A stretch of DNA of 64,000 nt, from NCBI RefSeq assembly GCF_000519085.1, contig NZ_KI912577.1:2547331-2611330 (forward strand), in the 5' to 3' direction. Of this stretch, positions 53,076-62,028 are shown piece by piece. This stretch comes from Methylobacterium sp. 10. Its GTDB lineage: Bacteria; Pseudomonadota; Alphaproteobacteria; Rhizobiales; Beijerinckiaceae. The first letter of the stretch is position 1. Every line of letters starts with the position of its first letter. The notes under the pieces are model-generated. The model did no database searches. It was not told the origin of the DNA and saw nothing but the letters and a program-made list of their open reading frames with translations. The translations under genes were made by a program, and so were the position numbers.

Positions 53076-55835
53076 ATGACCGATACCCTCCACGCCCCAG
53101 TCGGGACCCTCGACCATCCCTTCGCGCCGCCGGTCATCACCGGCACCTCGTCGAAGGAGGCGCTCGACATCCTGTTCCACGCCCTGCTCGAAGTCGCCCG
53201 CCGGCACGAGCCGGAACTGGAGGCCGTGCTTCTGGGCCAAGCCAACATCTCGGAATTCTCGCCTGAGCTCCTCGCCCGCGCCCTCCAGGTGCAGGGCATC
53301 TGGTTCCAGTTGCTCTCCATCGCCGAGCAGAACGCCGCCATGCGCCGGCGCCGGCACCTGGAGCGCACGAAGGGACGGGCGGAGCTTGGCGGCAGCTTCA
53401 GCGCGGTCCTTGCTGAAGCGGTGAAGAACGGCATCAAGGCACCCGAGATCCACGCCCTGCTGAAGGATCTACGCATCCGCCCGACGATCACGGCGCACCC
53501 CACCGAGGGCAAGCGCGTGACGGTGCTGGAGAAGTTCCGCCGCATCTACCTCGTCCTGCGCGAGCTCGAATTGCCGCGCTGGACCGAGCGCGAGCGCAAC
53601 GGCCTTATGAACGAGCTGCGCGACCAGATCGAGCTCGTCTGGATGACCGGCGAACTCCATCTGGAGAAGGCCACCGTGGAGCGAGAGGTCGCCTGGGGGC
53701 TGCACTTCTTCGACGAGACCCTGTTCGAGATGCTTCCCGAGGTACTCTACTCGCTCGAAGAATCGCTCGCCGAATACTACCCGGACGAGAAGTTCGAGGT
53801 GCCGGCCTTCTTCCAGTTCGGCTCGTGGATCGGAGGCGATCGCGACGGCAATCCTTACGTCACCTCGTCGGTGACCCGTGCCACGCTCCAACGCAATGCG
53901 CTGGCCTCCCTTAGGCGCTACCGCGACGGCGTGACGGCGCTCGGCCGAACCTTATCGCTCACCGAGCGCTCGTTGCCGGTTCCAGCGACGTTCAAGTCCG
54001 AACTCGCGCAGCTTCTCGCTGAGAGCGGCGACGGGCGCGCGATAGCGAACCGCAATCCGGGCGAGGCCTATCGGCAGTTCCTCACCTGCATCCTGCGCAA
54101 GCTCGAAGCTACCATCGCGCGCAACAAGGGGCAGCGCACGAGCGGCCCAGATTATCCGAGCGCCGACGGCCTCATCAACGACCTGCGCCACCTCGAAGCC
54201 GGACTCACCGACGCGAACTGCCCGTCGCTGGCCATCGACCTCGTCCGGCCCGTGCGTCGCATGGTCGAGATCTTCCGTTTCTCCACCGTGCGCCTCGACT
54301 TGCGCGAGAACACCACGCGCACCACGAAAACGCTCCACGCCCTGTGGCAGCAGAGCCACGGCCAGAACAAGACGCCGCCCGCCCTCGAATCTCCCGAGTG
54401 GAAGAACTGGCTGCTCTCCGAGTTGGCGAAGCCGATGCATGGCGAGCGTTCGTTCGAAAGCCTGCCCGACGATGCCCGCGAGACGCTCGAAACCTTCGCG
54501 CTCGTGGGCGAGATGCGCGAGCAGCTCGACCGCGAGGCCTTCGGCTCGTTCATTCTGTCGATGACCCGCTCGGTCCCCGACATCCTCGGCGCCTATCTCC
54601 TCGCCAAGGAAGCCGGCAACTTCCTCGATGCCACCGGCACCGAGATCTGCTGCCTGCCGATCGTGCCCCTGTTCGAGACCATCGACGACCTACGCGCTGC
54701 GCCCGCCATCATGAAGGAGCTGTTCTCCATTCCCGTCGTGCGTCGCTCCACCCGCTGGCAAGGCGGGATGCAGGAAGTGATGATCGGCTACTCGGATTCG
54801 AACAAGGATGGCGGCTTCGTCGCCTCGAATTGGGAGTTGTACAAGGCGCAGGACAAGCTGACCCAGCTCGGCAAGTCGTCGGGCGTGCCGATCGCCTTCT
54901 TCCACGGTCGTGGCGGCTCGGTGAGCCGTGGCGGGGCGCCCACCGCCCGGGCCATCGCCGCCCAGCCGCCGGGATCGATCAACGGCCGCTTCCGTACCAC
55001 CGAACAGGGAGAGGTCGTCTCCTTCAAATACGCCAACCGCGGGACCGCCGCCTATCAGATGGAGCTACTGGCCTCATCGGTGTTCGACCACGCCCTGAAA
55101 TCGGAGCGCGAAGCGGCCAACATCCCGCGCAACGAGTTCGACGACACGCTGGAGGCGCTGTCGGGCGCCTCGCGCGCGGCCTACGTCAACCTGATCCAGC
55201 ACCCCGACCTTGTGACCTATTTCCAGGCCGCGAGCCCGCTCGACGAGATCGCGCTCCTCAACATCGGCTCGCGCCCGGCGCGGCGCTTCGGCGCGCGCTC
55301 CCTGGCGGACCTTCGCGCGATTCCCTGGGTCTTCGCCTGGTCGCAGAACCGCCACGTTATCACCGGCTGGTACGGCGTCGGCTCCGGCCTGAAGAGCTTC
55401 CTCGACGTGCGCGGGGCGCAGGGCGAAGCACAGCTGAAGCGGCTCTTTGCCGAATCGAAGCCGTTCCGCCTCATCCTCGACGAGGTCGAGAAGACGCTGC
55501 TGATGGTCGATCTCGCCATCGCGAAGGACTATGCCGGTCTCGTGCCCGACGGGGCCGCCCGCAACAGCATCTTCCCGCTGATCGAGGCCGAGTACGAGCT
55601 GACCCGTGAGATGGCCCTGCGCGTCAGCGGCGACCGCGAACTGGCCGAACGCTACCCGCAGTTCCGGGACCGCCTCAACGGCCGGCTGCCGACGATCAAC
55701 CAGGTCAGCCGCGAACAGGTGGAGTTGCTCCGCCGCTTCCGGGGCGAGGAAGATGAGGACAAGCGCGAGGCGGTGAAATCCGCGTTGCTGTTGTCGATCA
55801 ACTGCATCGCCGTCGGCTTTGGCGCGACGGGCTGA
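53076..55835 (+). CDS. ppc: Phosphoenolpyruvate carboxylase
   Basis: Ppc carboxylates PEP to oxaloacetate, the CO2-fixing step of the serine cycle. The 919-residue length is normal. Catalytic motifs are intact: TITAHPTEGKRVTVLEKFRR (His), and FHGRGGSVSRGGAPT. GYSDSNKDGGF and the N-terminal VLLGQANISEFSPELLARAL are typical; the latter differs from the enteric enzymes. It lies between mtkB and mclA, as in M. extorquens. Regulation by acetyl-CoA or aspartate cannot be read. Confidence 0.96.
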   Translation: MTDTLHAPVGTLDHPFAPPVITGTSSKEALDILFHALLEVARRHEPELEAVLLGQANISEFSPELLARALQVQGIWFQLLSIAEQNAAMRRRRHLERTKGRAELGGSFSAVLAEAVKNGIKAPEIHALLKDLRIRPTITAHPTEGKRVTVLEKFRRIYLVLRELELPRWTERERNGLMNELRDQIELVWMTGELHLEKATVEREVAWGLHFFDETLFEMLPEVLYSLEESLAEYYPDEKFEVPAFFQFGSWIGGDRDGNPYVTSSVTRATLQRNALASLRRYRDGVTALGRTLSLTERSLPVPATFKSELAQLLAESGDGRAIANRNPGEAYRQFLTCILRKLEATIARNKGQRTSGPDYPSADGLINDLRHLEAGLTDANCPSLAIDLVRPVRRMVEIFRFSTVRLDLRENTTRTTKTLHALWQQSHGQNKTPPALESPEWKNWLLSELAKPMHGERSFESLPDDARETLETFALVGEMREQLDREAFGSFILSMTRSVPDILGAYLLAKEAGNFLDATGTEICCLPIVPLFETIDDLRAAPAIMKELFSIPVVRRSTRWQGGMQEVMIGYSDSNKDGGFVASNWELYKAQDKLTQLGKSSGVPIAFFHGRGGSVSRGGAPTARAIAAQPPGSINGRFRTTEQGEVVSFKYANRGTAAYQMELLASSVFDHALKSEREAANIPRNEFDDTLEALSGASRAAYVNLIQHPDLVTYFQAASPLDEIALLNIGSRPARRFGARSLADLRAIPWVFAWSQNRHVITGWYGVGSGLKSFLDVRGAQGEAQLKRLFAESKPFRLILDEVEKTLLMVDLAIAKDYAGLVPDGAARNSIFPLIEAEYELTREMALRVSGDRELAERYPQFRDRLNGRLPTINQVSREQVELLRRFRGEEDEDKREAVKSALLLSINCIAVGFGATG

Positions 55836-55966
55836 AGCCTTTGTCAGGATACCGAGGGTCGGACACGGCCCTGGGGCTGGCGCGCGAGCGCCTCACGACT
55901 GGTATGGTGAACTGCGTTTTGCGGCCTCACCACCCACAACGAAACCAACCAAGGAAGGAATTCCCG

Positions 55967-56941
55967 ATGAGCTTTACCCTGATCCAGCAGGCAACCCCGC
56001 GCCTTCACCGCTCGGAACTCGCCGTTCCCGGTTCCAACCCGACCTTCATGGAAAAGTCCGCCTCCTCCAAGGCCGACGTGATCTTCCTCGATCTCGAGGA
56101 CGCGGTGGCCCCCGACGATAAGGAGCAGGCCCGCAAGAACATCATCCAGGCGCTCAACGACTTGGATTGGGGCACCAAGACCATGATGATCCGCATCAAC
56201 GGTCTCGACACCCACTACATGTACCGCGACGTGGTCGACATCGTCGAAGCCTGTCCGCGCCTCGACATGATCCTGATCCCTAAGGTCGGCGTGCCCGCCG
56301 ACGTCTATGCCATCGACGTGCTGACGACCCAGATCGAGCAGGCCAAGAAGCGCGAGAAGAAGATTGGCTTCGAGGTTCTGATCGAGACCGCGCTGGGCAT
56401 GGCCAATGTGGAGGCGATCGCCACGTCGTCGAAGCGCCTGGAGGCGATGTCCTTCGGCGTAGCCGATTACGCCGCCTCGACCCGCGCCCGTTCCACCGTC
56501 ATCGGCGGCGTGAACAAGGACTTCTCCGTGCTCACCGACAAGGATGAAGCCGGCAACCGCGAGACCCATTGGCAGGACCCCTGGCTGTTCGCCCAGAACC
56601 GCATGCTGATCGCCTGCCGCGCTTACGGCCTGCGCCCGATCGACGGTCCCTTCGGCGACTTCTCCGATCCGGACGGCTACACCTCCGCCGCCCGCCGCTG
56701 CGCGGCCCTGGGCTTCGAAGGCAAGTGGGCGATCCACCCCTCGCAGATCGACCTCGCCAACGAGGTGTTCACCCCGTCGGAAGCTGAAGTCACCAAGGCC
56801 CGCCGTATCCTCGAGGCGATGGAAGAGGCCGCCAAGGCTGGCAAGGGTGCCGTCTCGCTGGACGGCCGCCTCATCGACATCGCCTCGATCCGCATGGCCG
56901 AGGCCCTGATCGAGAAGGCCAACGCGATGTCGGCGAGCTGA
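55967..56941 (+). CDS. mclA: L-malyl-CoA/beta-methylmalyl-CoA lyase
   Basis: MclA splits malyl-CoA into acetyl-CoA and glyoxylate and also acts on beta-methylmalyl-CoA of the ethylmalonyl-CoA pathway, linking both cycles. The 324-residue CitE-fold protein starts SFTLIQQATPRLHRSELAVP. It has the Mg-binding IFLDLEDAVAPDDK, the Glu in VLIETALGMANVEAI, and RPIDGPFGDFSDPDGY. AAGGAAGGA precedes ATG 55967. Last gene of the operon; a 13-bp hairpin follows. Confidence 0.97.
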   Translation: MSFTLIQQATPRLHRSELAVPGSNPTFMEKSASSKADVIFLDLEDAVAPDDKEQARKNIIQALNDLDWGTKTMMIRINGLDTHYMYRDVVDIVEACPRLDMILIPKVGVPADVYAIDVLTTQIEQAKKREKKIGFEVLIETALGMANVEAIATSSKRLEAMSFGVADYAASTRARSTVIGGVNKDFSVLTDKDEAGNRETHWQDPWLFAQNRMLIACRAYGLRPIDGPFGDFSDPDGYTSAARRCAALGFEGKWAIHPSQIDLANEVFTPSEAEVTKARRILEAMEEAAKAGKGAVSLDGRLIDIASIRMAEALIEKANAMSAS

Positions 56942-56970
56942 TCTCGTCGGTTCGCTAACGTCGCTACGCA

Positions 56971-57001
56971 GGACGGCCGCTCCCGGAAGGAGCGGCCGTC
57001 C
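56971..57001 (+). terminator. Strong hairpin ending the serine-cycle operon
   Basis: GGACGGCCGCTCC and GGAGCGGCCGTCC form a perfect 13-bp stem with a 5-base loop, 29 bases after mclA. T-run is absent (TCGCATTA). Confidence 0.7.
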
Positions 57002-57133
57002 TCGCATTAGGCCTGAAATGTCCTATCGTTCACGGTGTGTCGCCGTGAGAACAGGCGCCGGGGTAACTGTCTTCCGCTACGCGAAGACGACAACACGGCT
57101 CCGATCTCGTCGACCGACAAGGGAGAAACCATC

Positions 57134-57568
57134 ATGCACGTGACCATCGAAGACGCCCACAAGGCCATCGAGGCCGCCCGCGCCAAGGCGGTGGAGCTCG
57201 ACACCCAGATGTGTATCGCCGTCGTCGATTCCGGCGGTAACCTCAAGGCGTTCTACCGCATGGACGGAGCCTGGGTCGGCTCTATCGACATCGCCCAGAA
57301 GAAGGCCAAAACCTCCGTATTTTTCGGCATGATGACGGGGCAGATCGGCCAGCTGTCGCAGCCAGGCGGCCCGCTCTTCGGCATCGAGCATTCCAACGAC
57401 GGCTTGATCACCTTCCCCGGCGGCATCCCGATCGTCGACAAGGACGGCGAGATGTCCGGCGCCATCGGCGTCAGCGGCTCCAGCGTAGAGAACGATCACG
57501 CCGTGGCTCTCGCCGGTGCCAGCACAGTCGGCGCCACCGAACTCCCCGCCCACCCCTGGCGGACATGA
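57134..57568 (+). CDS. GlcG/HbpS (DUF336) heme-degrading-domain protein
   Basis: A 144-residue single DUF336 domain ([60 protein letters not shown]). The family includes GlcG of glycolate operons and the heme-binding HbpS. No signal peptide is present. AAGGGAGAAA precedes ATG 57134. Position behind the glyoxylate-handling serine-cycle operon is notable given the glc link, but it has its own promoter region and the role is open. A 12-bp hairpin follows. Confidence 0.87.
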   Translation: MHVTIEDAHKAIEAARAKAVELDTQMCIAVVDSGGNLKAFYRMDGAWVGSIDIAQKKAKTSVFFGMMTGQIGQLSQPGGPLFGIEHSNDGLITFPGGIPIVDKDGEMSGAIGVSGSSVENDHAVALAGASTVGATELPAHPWRT

Positions 57569-57586
57569 TACCGCATCACGGGCACG

Positions 57587-57615
57587 GTTCATCGGGTGCG
57601 TCGCACCCGATGAAC
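57587..57615 (+). terminator. Hairpin after the DUF336 gene
   Basis: GTTCATCGGGTG-CGTCG-CACCCGATGAAC is a perfect 12-bp stem 18 bases past the stop codon, without T-run. Confidence 0.6.
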
Positions 57616-57679
57616 ACCGTCGGTTAAGCATGCGGGCCCTATCACGGTCCCACCACCCCGAGCCGTGACAGGAGCGCCG

Positions 57680-57859
57680 ATGACCCGGGACCAACTCGCC
57701 GCCGAACTGAAGCGCATGGCCACAGCGCAGGTCGCCGACATCGAGCGCGCGGTCAAGGACGGCCACCGGACCATCGCCCTCAACGAACTGGCGGATTTGA
57801 ACCGCCAACTGAAGGCGCTGGCCGCAGCCGTGAAAGCCCGGCCCGTCGTACGGGCCTGA
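57680..57859 (+). CDS. 59-residue helical microprotein
   Basis: A short frame (MTRDQLAAELKRMATAQVAD, ending in KALAAAVKARPVVRA) with a clean ribosome site (AGGAG seven bases before ATG). The sequence is strongly helical, with leucines spaced for a coiled coil in LNELADLNRQLKALAAAV. No family recognised. Its own hairpin-bounded unit and good codon use support expression. Confidence 0.62.
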   Translation: MTRDQLAAELKRMATAQVADIERAVKDGHRTIALNELADLNRQLKALAAAVKARPVVRA

Positions 57860-57884
57860 TACGTCCGCGCCCGACGCGACCGCC

Positions 57885-58400
57885 TCAGTAGCGCGGATTG
57901 TGTCCGCGACCCTCCAGCGGCGGCTCTTCGGACAGGCGCTCGTCGCCGGCGAGTTCCTCCGCCGGGCGCTCTTCTTGGGGATCGACTCCTCGCCCGGGAC
58001 GCGTTTCATCCACGAAGGGAATGTCGCGGGGAGGCAGCGGGGGGCGCCGCAAGGGTCTCGCCTCGCCATATCCGCCATCCGGCTCCAGCTCTGTCCGGAA
58101 ACGGTCCGACCGCTCCTCGCAGATCGTCACCCGCTTCACGATCTCTTCTCCATCGGGGGTAATCCGGCGTCGGACAACGACCCGGCACGGCGCGATGAGA
58201 CGCGCCGCCCCGCGCTCCGGGCCTAACTCCTCGATCGAAGGCGGGGGGCGCCGCTCGACGGGGAAGTCGCGCGGCGGTCCATAGGGATCGGGGAAATCGG
58301 CGGCGAGAACGGGCACGCCACAGAGCGCGAACGCTACGAATCCCAGCAGGATCGGCGGCATACGGAGCTTGGCGAAGGACGAGAACGGGTTTTCGAGCAC
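57885..58400 (-). CDS. Secreted Pro/Arg/Glu-rich protein, unknown
   Basis: About 171 residues. GTG 58400 has GGAG six bases upstream and gives LENPFSSFAKLRMPPILLGF, a signal peptide ending near VLAAD. The mature part is rich in Pro, Arg and Glu (FPVERRPPPSIEELGPERGA). Only two Cys remain after the signal peptide, in RLIAPCRVVVRRRI and VKRVTICEE, and may form a disulfide. An ATG at 58361 is the alternative start. Function unknown; it looks like a disordered periplasmic protein. Confidence 0.62.
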   Translation of the reverse strand: MLENPFSSFAKLRMPPILLGFVAFALCGVPVLAADFPDPYGPPRDFPVERRPPPSIEELGPERGAARLIAPCRVVVRRRITPDGEEIVKRVTICEERSDRFRTELEPDGGYGEARPLRRPPLPPRDIPFVDETRPGRGVDPQEERPAEELAGDERLSEEPPLEGRGHNPRY

Positions 58401-58554
58401 GGAACGCTCCGGAGAGAGGACCGCCCCCGCCATGGGGTCGCGGCACAGGATCATCCTGCCATCAAGCCGCTGAACCGGAGTGTCCGCGAGCGCTCGGGCA
58501 GTATTCATCTCGGTGCGCGCAGCCTCGCCGCCGGTGATCCCCGCAGCGATACGG

Positions 58555-59313
58555 TCATGCCTTGCCGTCGGCCGCCTTCAGTTGCGCCATGAGGGCGACG
58601 ATCTCGACCCGGGCCCTGGCCACCGCAGCGACATCCTTGCCGCGCACCACGATCCGGTTGGCGAACCCCTGCTGCGTCATCGACGGATAGGAGCCGATGG
58701 AGACCCCTGGGTGAGCCTTTGCGATCTCGCCCAGGCCCGAGGCGTAATTGCCTTCAGGAAGGTTGCCGGCCTCGATCGTCTCCGACAAGACGCGCGAGCC
58801 CGTCGCGAGAGTAGGGCCGATCTCATCGAGCATGGCCTGCATGATCGCCGGCACCCCGGCCATGACGAAGACGTTGCCGATGCGAAAACCGGGGGCCTTG
58901 GAAATCGGGTTGGCGATGAGGTCGGCCCCTTGCGGAATACGCGCCATACGCAGCCGCGCCTCGTTGAGGTCTTCCGGCTTGTGCCGCTCGAGCAGCATGG
59001 CCCGGGCTCGCGGATCGACGTCGATGGTCACGCCGAAGGCGGCGGCCACGCAATCGGCAGTGATGTCGTCATGGGTCGGGCCGATCCCCCCTGTGGTGAA
59101 GAGGTAGGTGTAGCGGGTCCGCAATGCATTCACCGCCTCGACGATCTCCGAGGCCTCGTCGGGAACGATGCGGACCTGCCGCATGTCGATGCCGACGGCT
59201 GTGCAGTAATCGGCGATGGTGCCGATATTCTTGTCCTTGGTTCGCCCAGATAGGATCTCGTCGCCGATGACGAGGATCGCGGCGGTGATGGGGGAGGGAG
59301 CGGGGTCGGTCAT
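58555..59313 (-). CDS. CinA N-terminal domain / molybdopterin-binding-like protein
   Basis: A 252-residue protein of the competence/damage-inducible A N-terminal group (COG1058, MoCF_biosynth fold). AAILVIGDEILSGRTKDKNI is its start, LFTTGGIGPTHDDITADCVA the MogA-like loop, and NVFVMAGVPAIMQAMLDEIG the third motif. The C-terminal pyridine-nucleotide deamidase domain of full CinA is absent, which is usual in Rhizobiales. Function of the stand-alone form is uncertain; nucleotide pyrophosphatase activity has been shown for CinA relatives. Confidence 0.85.
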   Translation of the reverse strand: MTDPAPSPITAAILVIGDEILSGRTKDKNIGTIADYCTAVGIDMRQVRIVPDEASEIVEAVNALRTRYTYLFTTGGIGPTHDDITADCVAAAFGVTIDVDPRARAMLLERHKPEDLNEARLRMARIPQGADLIANPISKAPGFRIGNVFVMAGVPAIMQAMLDEIGPTLATGSRVLSETIEAGNLPEGNYASGLGEIAKAHPGVSIGSYPSMTQQGFANRIVVRGKDVAAVARARVEIVALMAQLKAADGKA

Positions 59314-59449
59314 CGGGATCCGTGGCGGGCGCAAGGTGATGGACCACGACGTAGCGCGACGTTGCCCACCTGACCATGGCCGCTCGCTGGTCCGACCTGC
59401 AGGCTGCTGATAGTGGCGGAGTACTCGCTCGGATGTGGAGTCTCCGCCG

Positions 59450-60178
59450 ATGAAGTTCGCAGCGCCGCTGATCGAGGGCCGGCTTGTCCAGCGTTACAAG
59501 CGGTTCCTCGCCGATATTGAGCTTGCGGATGGCCGCCTCGTGACCGCGCATTGCGCCAATCCGGGCGCCATGCTCGGCCTCGCCGTGCCCGGATCACGCG
59601 TCCTGCTTTCGGCCTCGTCCAACCCCGCGCGCAAGCTCGGCTTCTCGTGGGAACTGGTGGAGGCGGACCTCCCCGGTGGTCTGCAATGGGTTGGCATCAA
59701 CACCATGCGGCCCAACGCCCTCGTTGCCGAAGCCTTCGCCGAGAATCGTCTCGCGCCGCTGGCAGGATACGCTGCGCTGCGCCCGGAGGTGCGCTACGGC
59801 CGAGCCAGCCGTGTCGATTTCCTGGCCACGGGCGAGGGCGTGCCGCCCTGCCACGTGGAGGTGAAGAACTGCCACCTCCTGCGCCAGCCGGGCCTCGCCG
59901 AGTTTCCCGATTGTGTCGCCGCCCGCAGCGCGCGGCACATGGACGACCTGACGGAGGTCGTCGCCCAGGGCGGCCGAGCGATGCTGATCATCGTGGTGCA
60001 GATGCAGGCCCAGCGGTTCGACGTGGCGCGCGACCTGGATCCGGCCTTCGACCGGGCCTTTACCAGGGCAGCGGCGGGCGGGGTCGAGATCCATGCCCAT
60101 CGCTGCCGCATCGATCCGACCGGGATCACCATCGCCGACGCGATCCCGGTTGTGCCGCGCAGTCGCACGGATACCTGA
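59450..60178 (+). CDS. sfsA: Sugar fermentation stimulation protein homologue
   Basis: SfsA family, 242 residues. The N-terminus LIEGRLVQRYKRFLADIELA is an OB-fold-like region with the DNA-binding pattern. The C-terminal domain has a PD-(D/E)xK-type core: RYGRASRVDFLATGEG, then CHVEVKNCHLL. ATG 59450 has GGAG nine bases upstream. Divergent from the CinA-N gene. The physiological role is poorly known. Confidence 0.9.
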   Translation: MKFAAPLIEGRLVQRYKRFLADIELADGRLVTAHCANPGAMLGLAVPGSRVLLSASSNPARKLGFSWELVEADLPGGLQWVGINTMRPNALVAEAFAENRLAPLAGYAALRPEVRYGRASRVDFLATGEGVPPCHVEVKNCHLLRQPGLAEFPDCVAARSARHMDDLTEVVAQGGRAMLIIVVQMQAQRFDVARDLDPAFDRAFTRAAAGGVEIHAHRCRIDPTGITIADAIPVVPRSRTDT

Positions 60179-60265
60179 GGCACCATCGCCGACGTCGCGC
60201 GATTTCATGGCGCCTGCGGCCGAATCCGTGGCATGCTCTTGTCCCGACGATCCAAGGAGACGATC

Positions 60266-60385
60266 ATGGCGAGTGAGAAACCACGCGGTGGCCGCGAAGC
60301 GAAGAAGCCGAAAAAGCCGGTCGTCAAGACGATCGCCGCAGCCCCTTCGACCAAGGGTACCGTAAGCATCGGCGCCAAGAAGTAG
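60266..60385 (+). CDS. 39-residue Lys-rich microprotein
   Basis: ATG 60266 follows AAGGAGACGATC, an excellent ribosome site. The product (MASEKPRGGREAKKPKKPVV, ending in TVSIGAKK) is strongly basic and probably unstructured. It is convergent with the phosphoesterase gene, whose stop is 7 bases away. Similar tiny basic proteins occur in Methylobacterium, in my recollection, but no function is known. Confidence 0.6.
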   Translation: MASEKPRGGREAKKPKKPVVKTIAAAPSTKGTVSIGAKK

Positions 60386-60392
60386 CGCCACG

Positions 60393-61331
60393 TCAGGCGG
60401 GCGGCACTGCCTCGACTGATGCTGGCGGTGGCACGCTTCCGAGTTCGAGAAGGACGATTTCCGGCGGCACCCCGATCCGGATCGGGACACGGCTGACGCC
60501 GAAGCCGCCGGAGACGATCATGTGCCGTCCGCCGAGGACGACATGCCCGTAGGTCAGATCCTTGCCGCGCGCGAACGGGCTCAGCGGCGACATGCCGAAG
60601 AGCCTGACCTGGCCGCCATGCGTATGCCCCGACAGGGTCAGCGCGACGCGCCCCGGCACGGCGGGAAAAATGTAGGGCTCGTGCGCCATGAGAAGGATCG
60701 GAGCCTCGTCGCTCACCTGCGCCAAGGTGCCAGACAAGTCATCGCGGCCTCGCCGATCGCCTCGCGGCAGGAACGGCTCCTGATCACCTAGTCCGGCGAT
60801 CCAGAACGGGCGACCGTCCTTTACCAGCCGAAGCACCGTGTTTTCCATCACCGGAATGCCGCGCGCCTCCAGCACCCGCTGTGATTCGACCGGCCCGCGC
60901 CGCGACGCCTGCGCGACCTCGTCGTCCCACCAATCGTGGTTGCCGAGGACAGCATGGACACCGAGCGGGGCTCGCAGTCCCTCGATCACCCGGGCGAAAT
61001 CGACGAGCGGTACCTTACGCGTCGTCACGCTTGGGCCGGACGGATAGTCTCCCAGAAGCAGGATGAGGTCCGGCCCGAGCCGGTTCGTCGCATCGACGAT
61101 CTCGGCGATCCGGTCCAGCGGCATCGTCGGCTCGCCCACGTGGAAGTCGGCGAGGACGGCGACCCGTAGTTTCAGCCCCTTGGTCCAGCCGGGGAGAGAA
61201 GGAGCGTAGCGCGTCACCACGAGCCGATGGCGCGGTTCGATCACGAAGCCATAAGCGCCCGTGGCGGCCACGAGGGCCGTACTCGCACCGATTCCGGTGA
61301 AGAACTGCCGTCTCGTCGGCAGGATCAACAC
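60393..61331 (-). CDS. Tat-exported metallophosphoesterase, YaeI-like
   Basis: A 312-residue calcineurin-type phosphoesterase with a Tat signal (LPTRRQFFTGIGASTALVAA). Metal motifs: VLADFHVGEP, LLLGDYPSGP, AVLGNHDWWDD, LLMAHEP and LSGHTHGGQVRL, in order. YaeI-type enzymes act on phospho-lipids such as UDP-2,3-diacylglucosamine or cyclic nucleotides, but the true substrate is unknown. DFHVGEP replaces the usual DxH D-I-H with intact ligands. Stands alone. Confidence 0.87.
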   Translation of the reverse strand: MLILPTRRQFFTGIGASTALVAATGAYGFVIEPRHRLVVTRYAPSLPGWTKGLKLRVAVLADFHVGEPTMPLDRIAEIVDATNRLGPDLILLLGDYPSGPSVTTRKVPLVDFARVIEGLRAPLGVHAVLGNHDWWDDEVAQASRRGPVESQRVLEARGIPVMENTVLRLVKDGRPFWIAGLGDQEPFLPRGDRRGRDDLSGTLAQVSDEAPILLMAHEPYIFPAVPGRVALTLSGHTHGGQVRLFGMSPLSPFARGKDLTYGHVVLGGRHMIVSGGFGVSRVPIRIGVPPEIVLLELGSVPPPASVEAVPPA

Positions 61332-61424
61332 GTCATCGTCCTCGACCGCAGAGTCGATGCGCGTTCATCGATTTGCGGCCGTTGCGAACCCGGCGCAGCC
61401 GAACTCCAATGGTTGAGCGTCGGT

Positions 61425-61448
61425 GACCAAGCCCATGGAGGCTTGGTC
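61425..61448 (-). terminator. Hairpin after the 71-residue gene
   Basis: GACCAAGCC-CATGGA-GGCTTGGTC is a perfect 9-bp stem located 44 bases past the stop codon of the minus-strand 71-residue frame. No T-run. Confidence 0.45.
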
Positions 61449-61491
61449 GCAATGGTTGGCCAAAACGCATTCGTTCGGGGAAGGAAGGACC

Positions 61492-61707
61492 TCAGACGAG
61501 AGGCGCGTCCTCGTGCTGGAAGCGCGTGGCCTGCCGACGGGCGGCGATCTTCCGGGCCGCTTCCTTGGCCGCGGAGACCGAGACGTGGACCGCTGCGGCG
61601 AGGGCGGGCAGTGCCACGGGGCGGAAACCTTCGCGATCGGTTACCAGACCGGACGCACGATGCGTCGACGAAATGGCTGCGCGCTGGTTCAGTTCGGGGC
61701 GGGACAT
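61492..61707 (-). CDS. 71-residue hypothetical protein
   Basis: The frame starts MSRPELNQRAAISSTHRASG and ends in RFQHEDAPLV. AGGA lies nine bases upstream. The middle (LPALAAAVHVSVSAAKEAAR) is helical and Ala-rich. No family recognised. Coding is supported by composition, the ribosome site and the trailing hairpin, so it is a moderate call. Confidence 0.5.
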   Translation of the reverse strand: MSRPELNQRAAISSTHRASGLVTDREGFRPVALPALAAAVHVSVSAAKEAARKIAARRQATRFQHEDAPLV

Positions 61708-62028
61708 GGGAACGGGTCCTGTTTCACGGTGTCGGAACGCCACCAGATCCTCGTTTGTCTGGTTGGCGATCACGCCGGTCTCTCGGGCACCCTTGAGAGG
61801 TTCGACCCGGACCGACGTTGTGCGGCACAAGATCCATATGCGGCGAAGGATCATGAACGGGAGCTTAAGGATAGGCCAGAGATGATCAGGGTAGAGTTCC
61901 ATCTGGCCGGGCTGCGTGTCTTGCGACACACGCAAGCAATATTGGAAAAATAAAAAATACAATCCCGCAGCGCAATCTGATCTTCATTGCGACGCGGAAG
62001 ATCTAGACTTTTCTGAGGCAGCGCCGCC
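61708..62028. other. Gap with AT-rich end, no recognised gene
   Basis: These 321 bases precede the 71-residue frame and follow the aminotransferase stop (both minus strand). The part at 61935-62015 is unusually AT-rich, with an A-rich run (AAAAATAAAAAATACAA) at 61946-61962. This may be a promoter for the minus-strand small gene. No RNA gene seen. Confidence 0.4.

Noticed and set aside
50730..53453. 907-codon open frame on the minus strand opposite mtkA-mtkB-ppc
   Set aside because: It is the mirror of three well-conserved plus-strand genes in GC-rich DNA, and its translation is Asp/Arg/Gly/His-rich without any family pattern.
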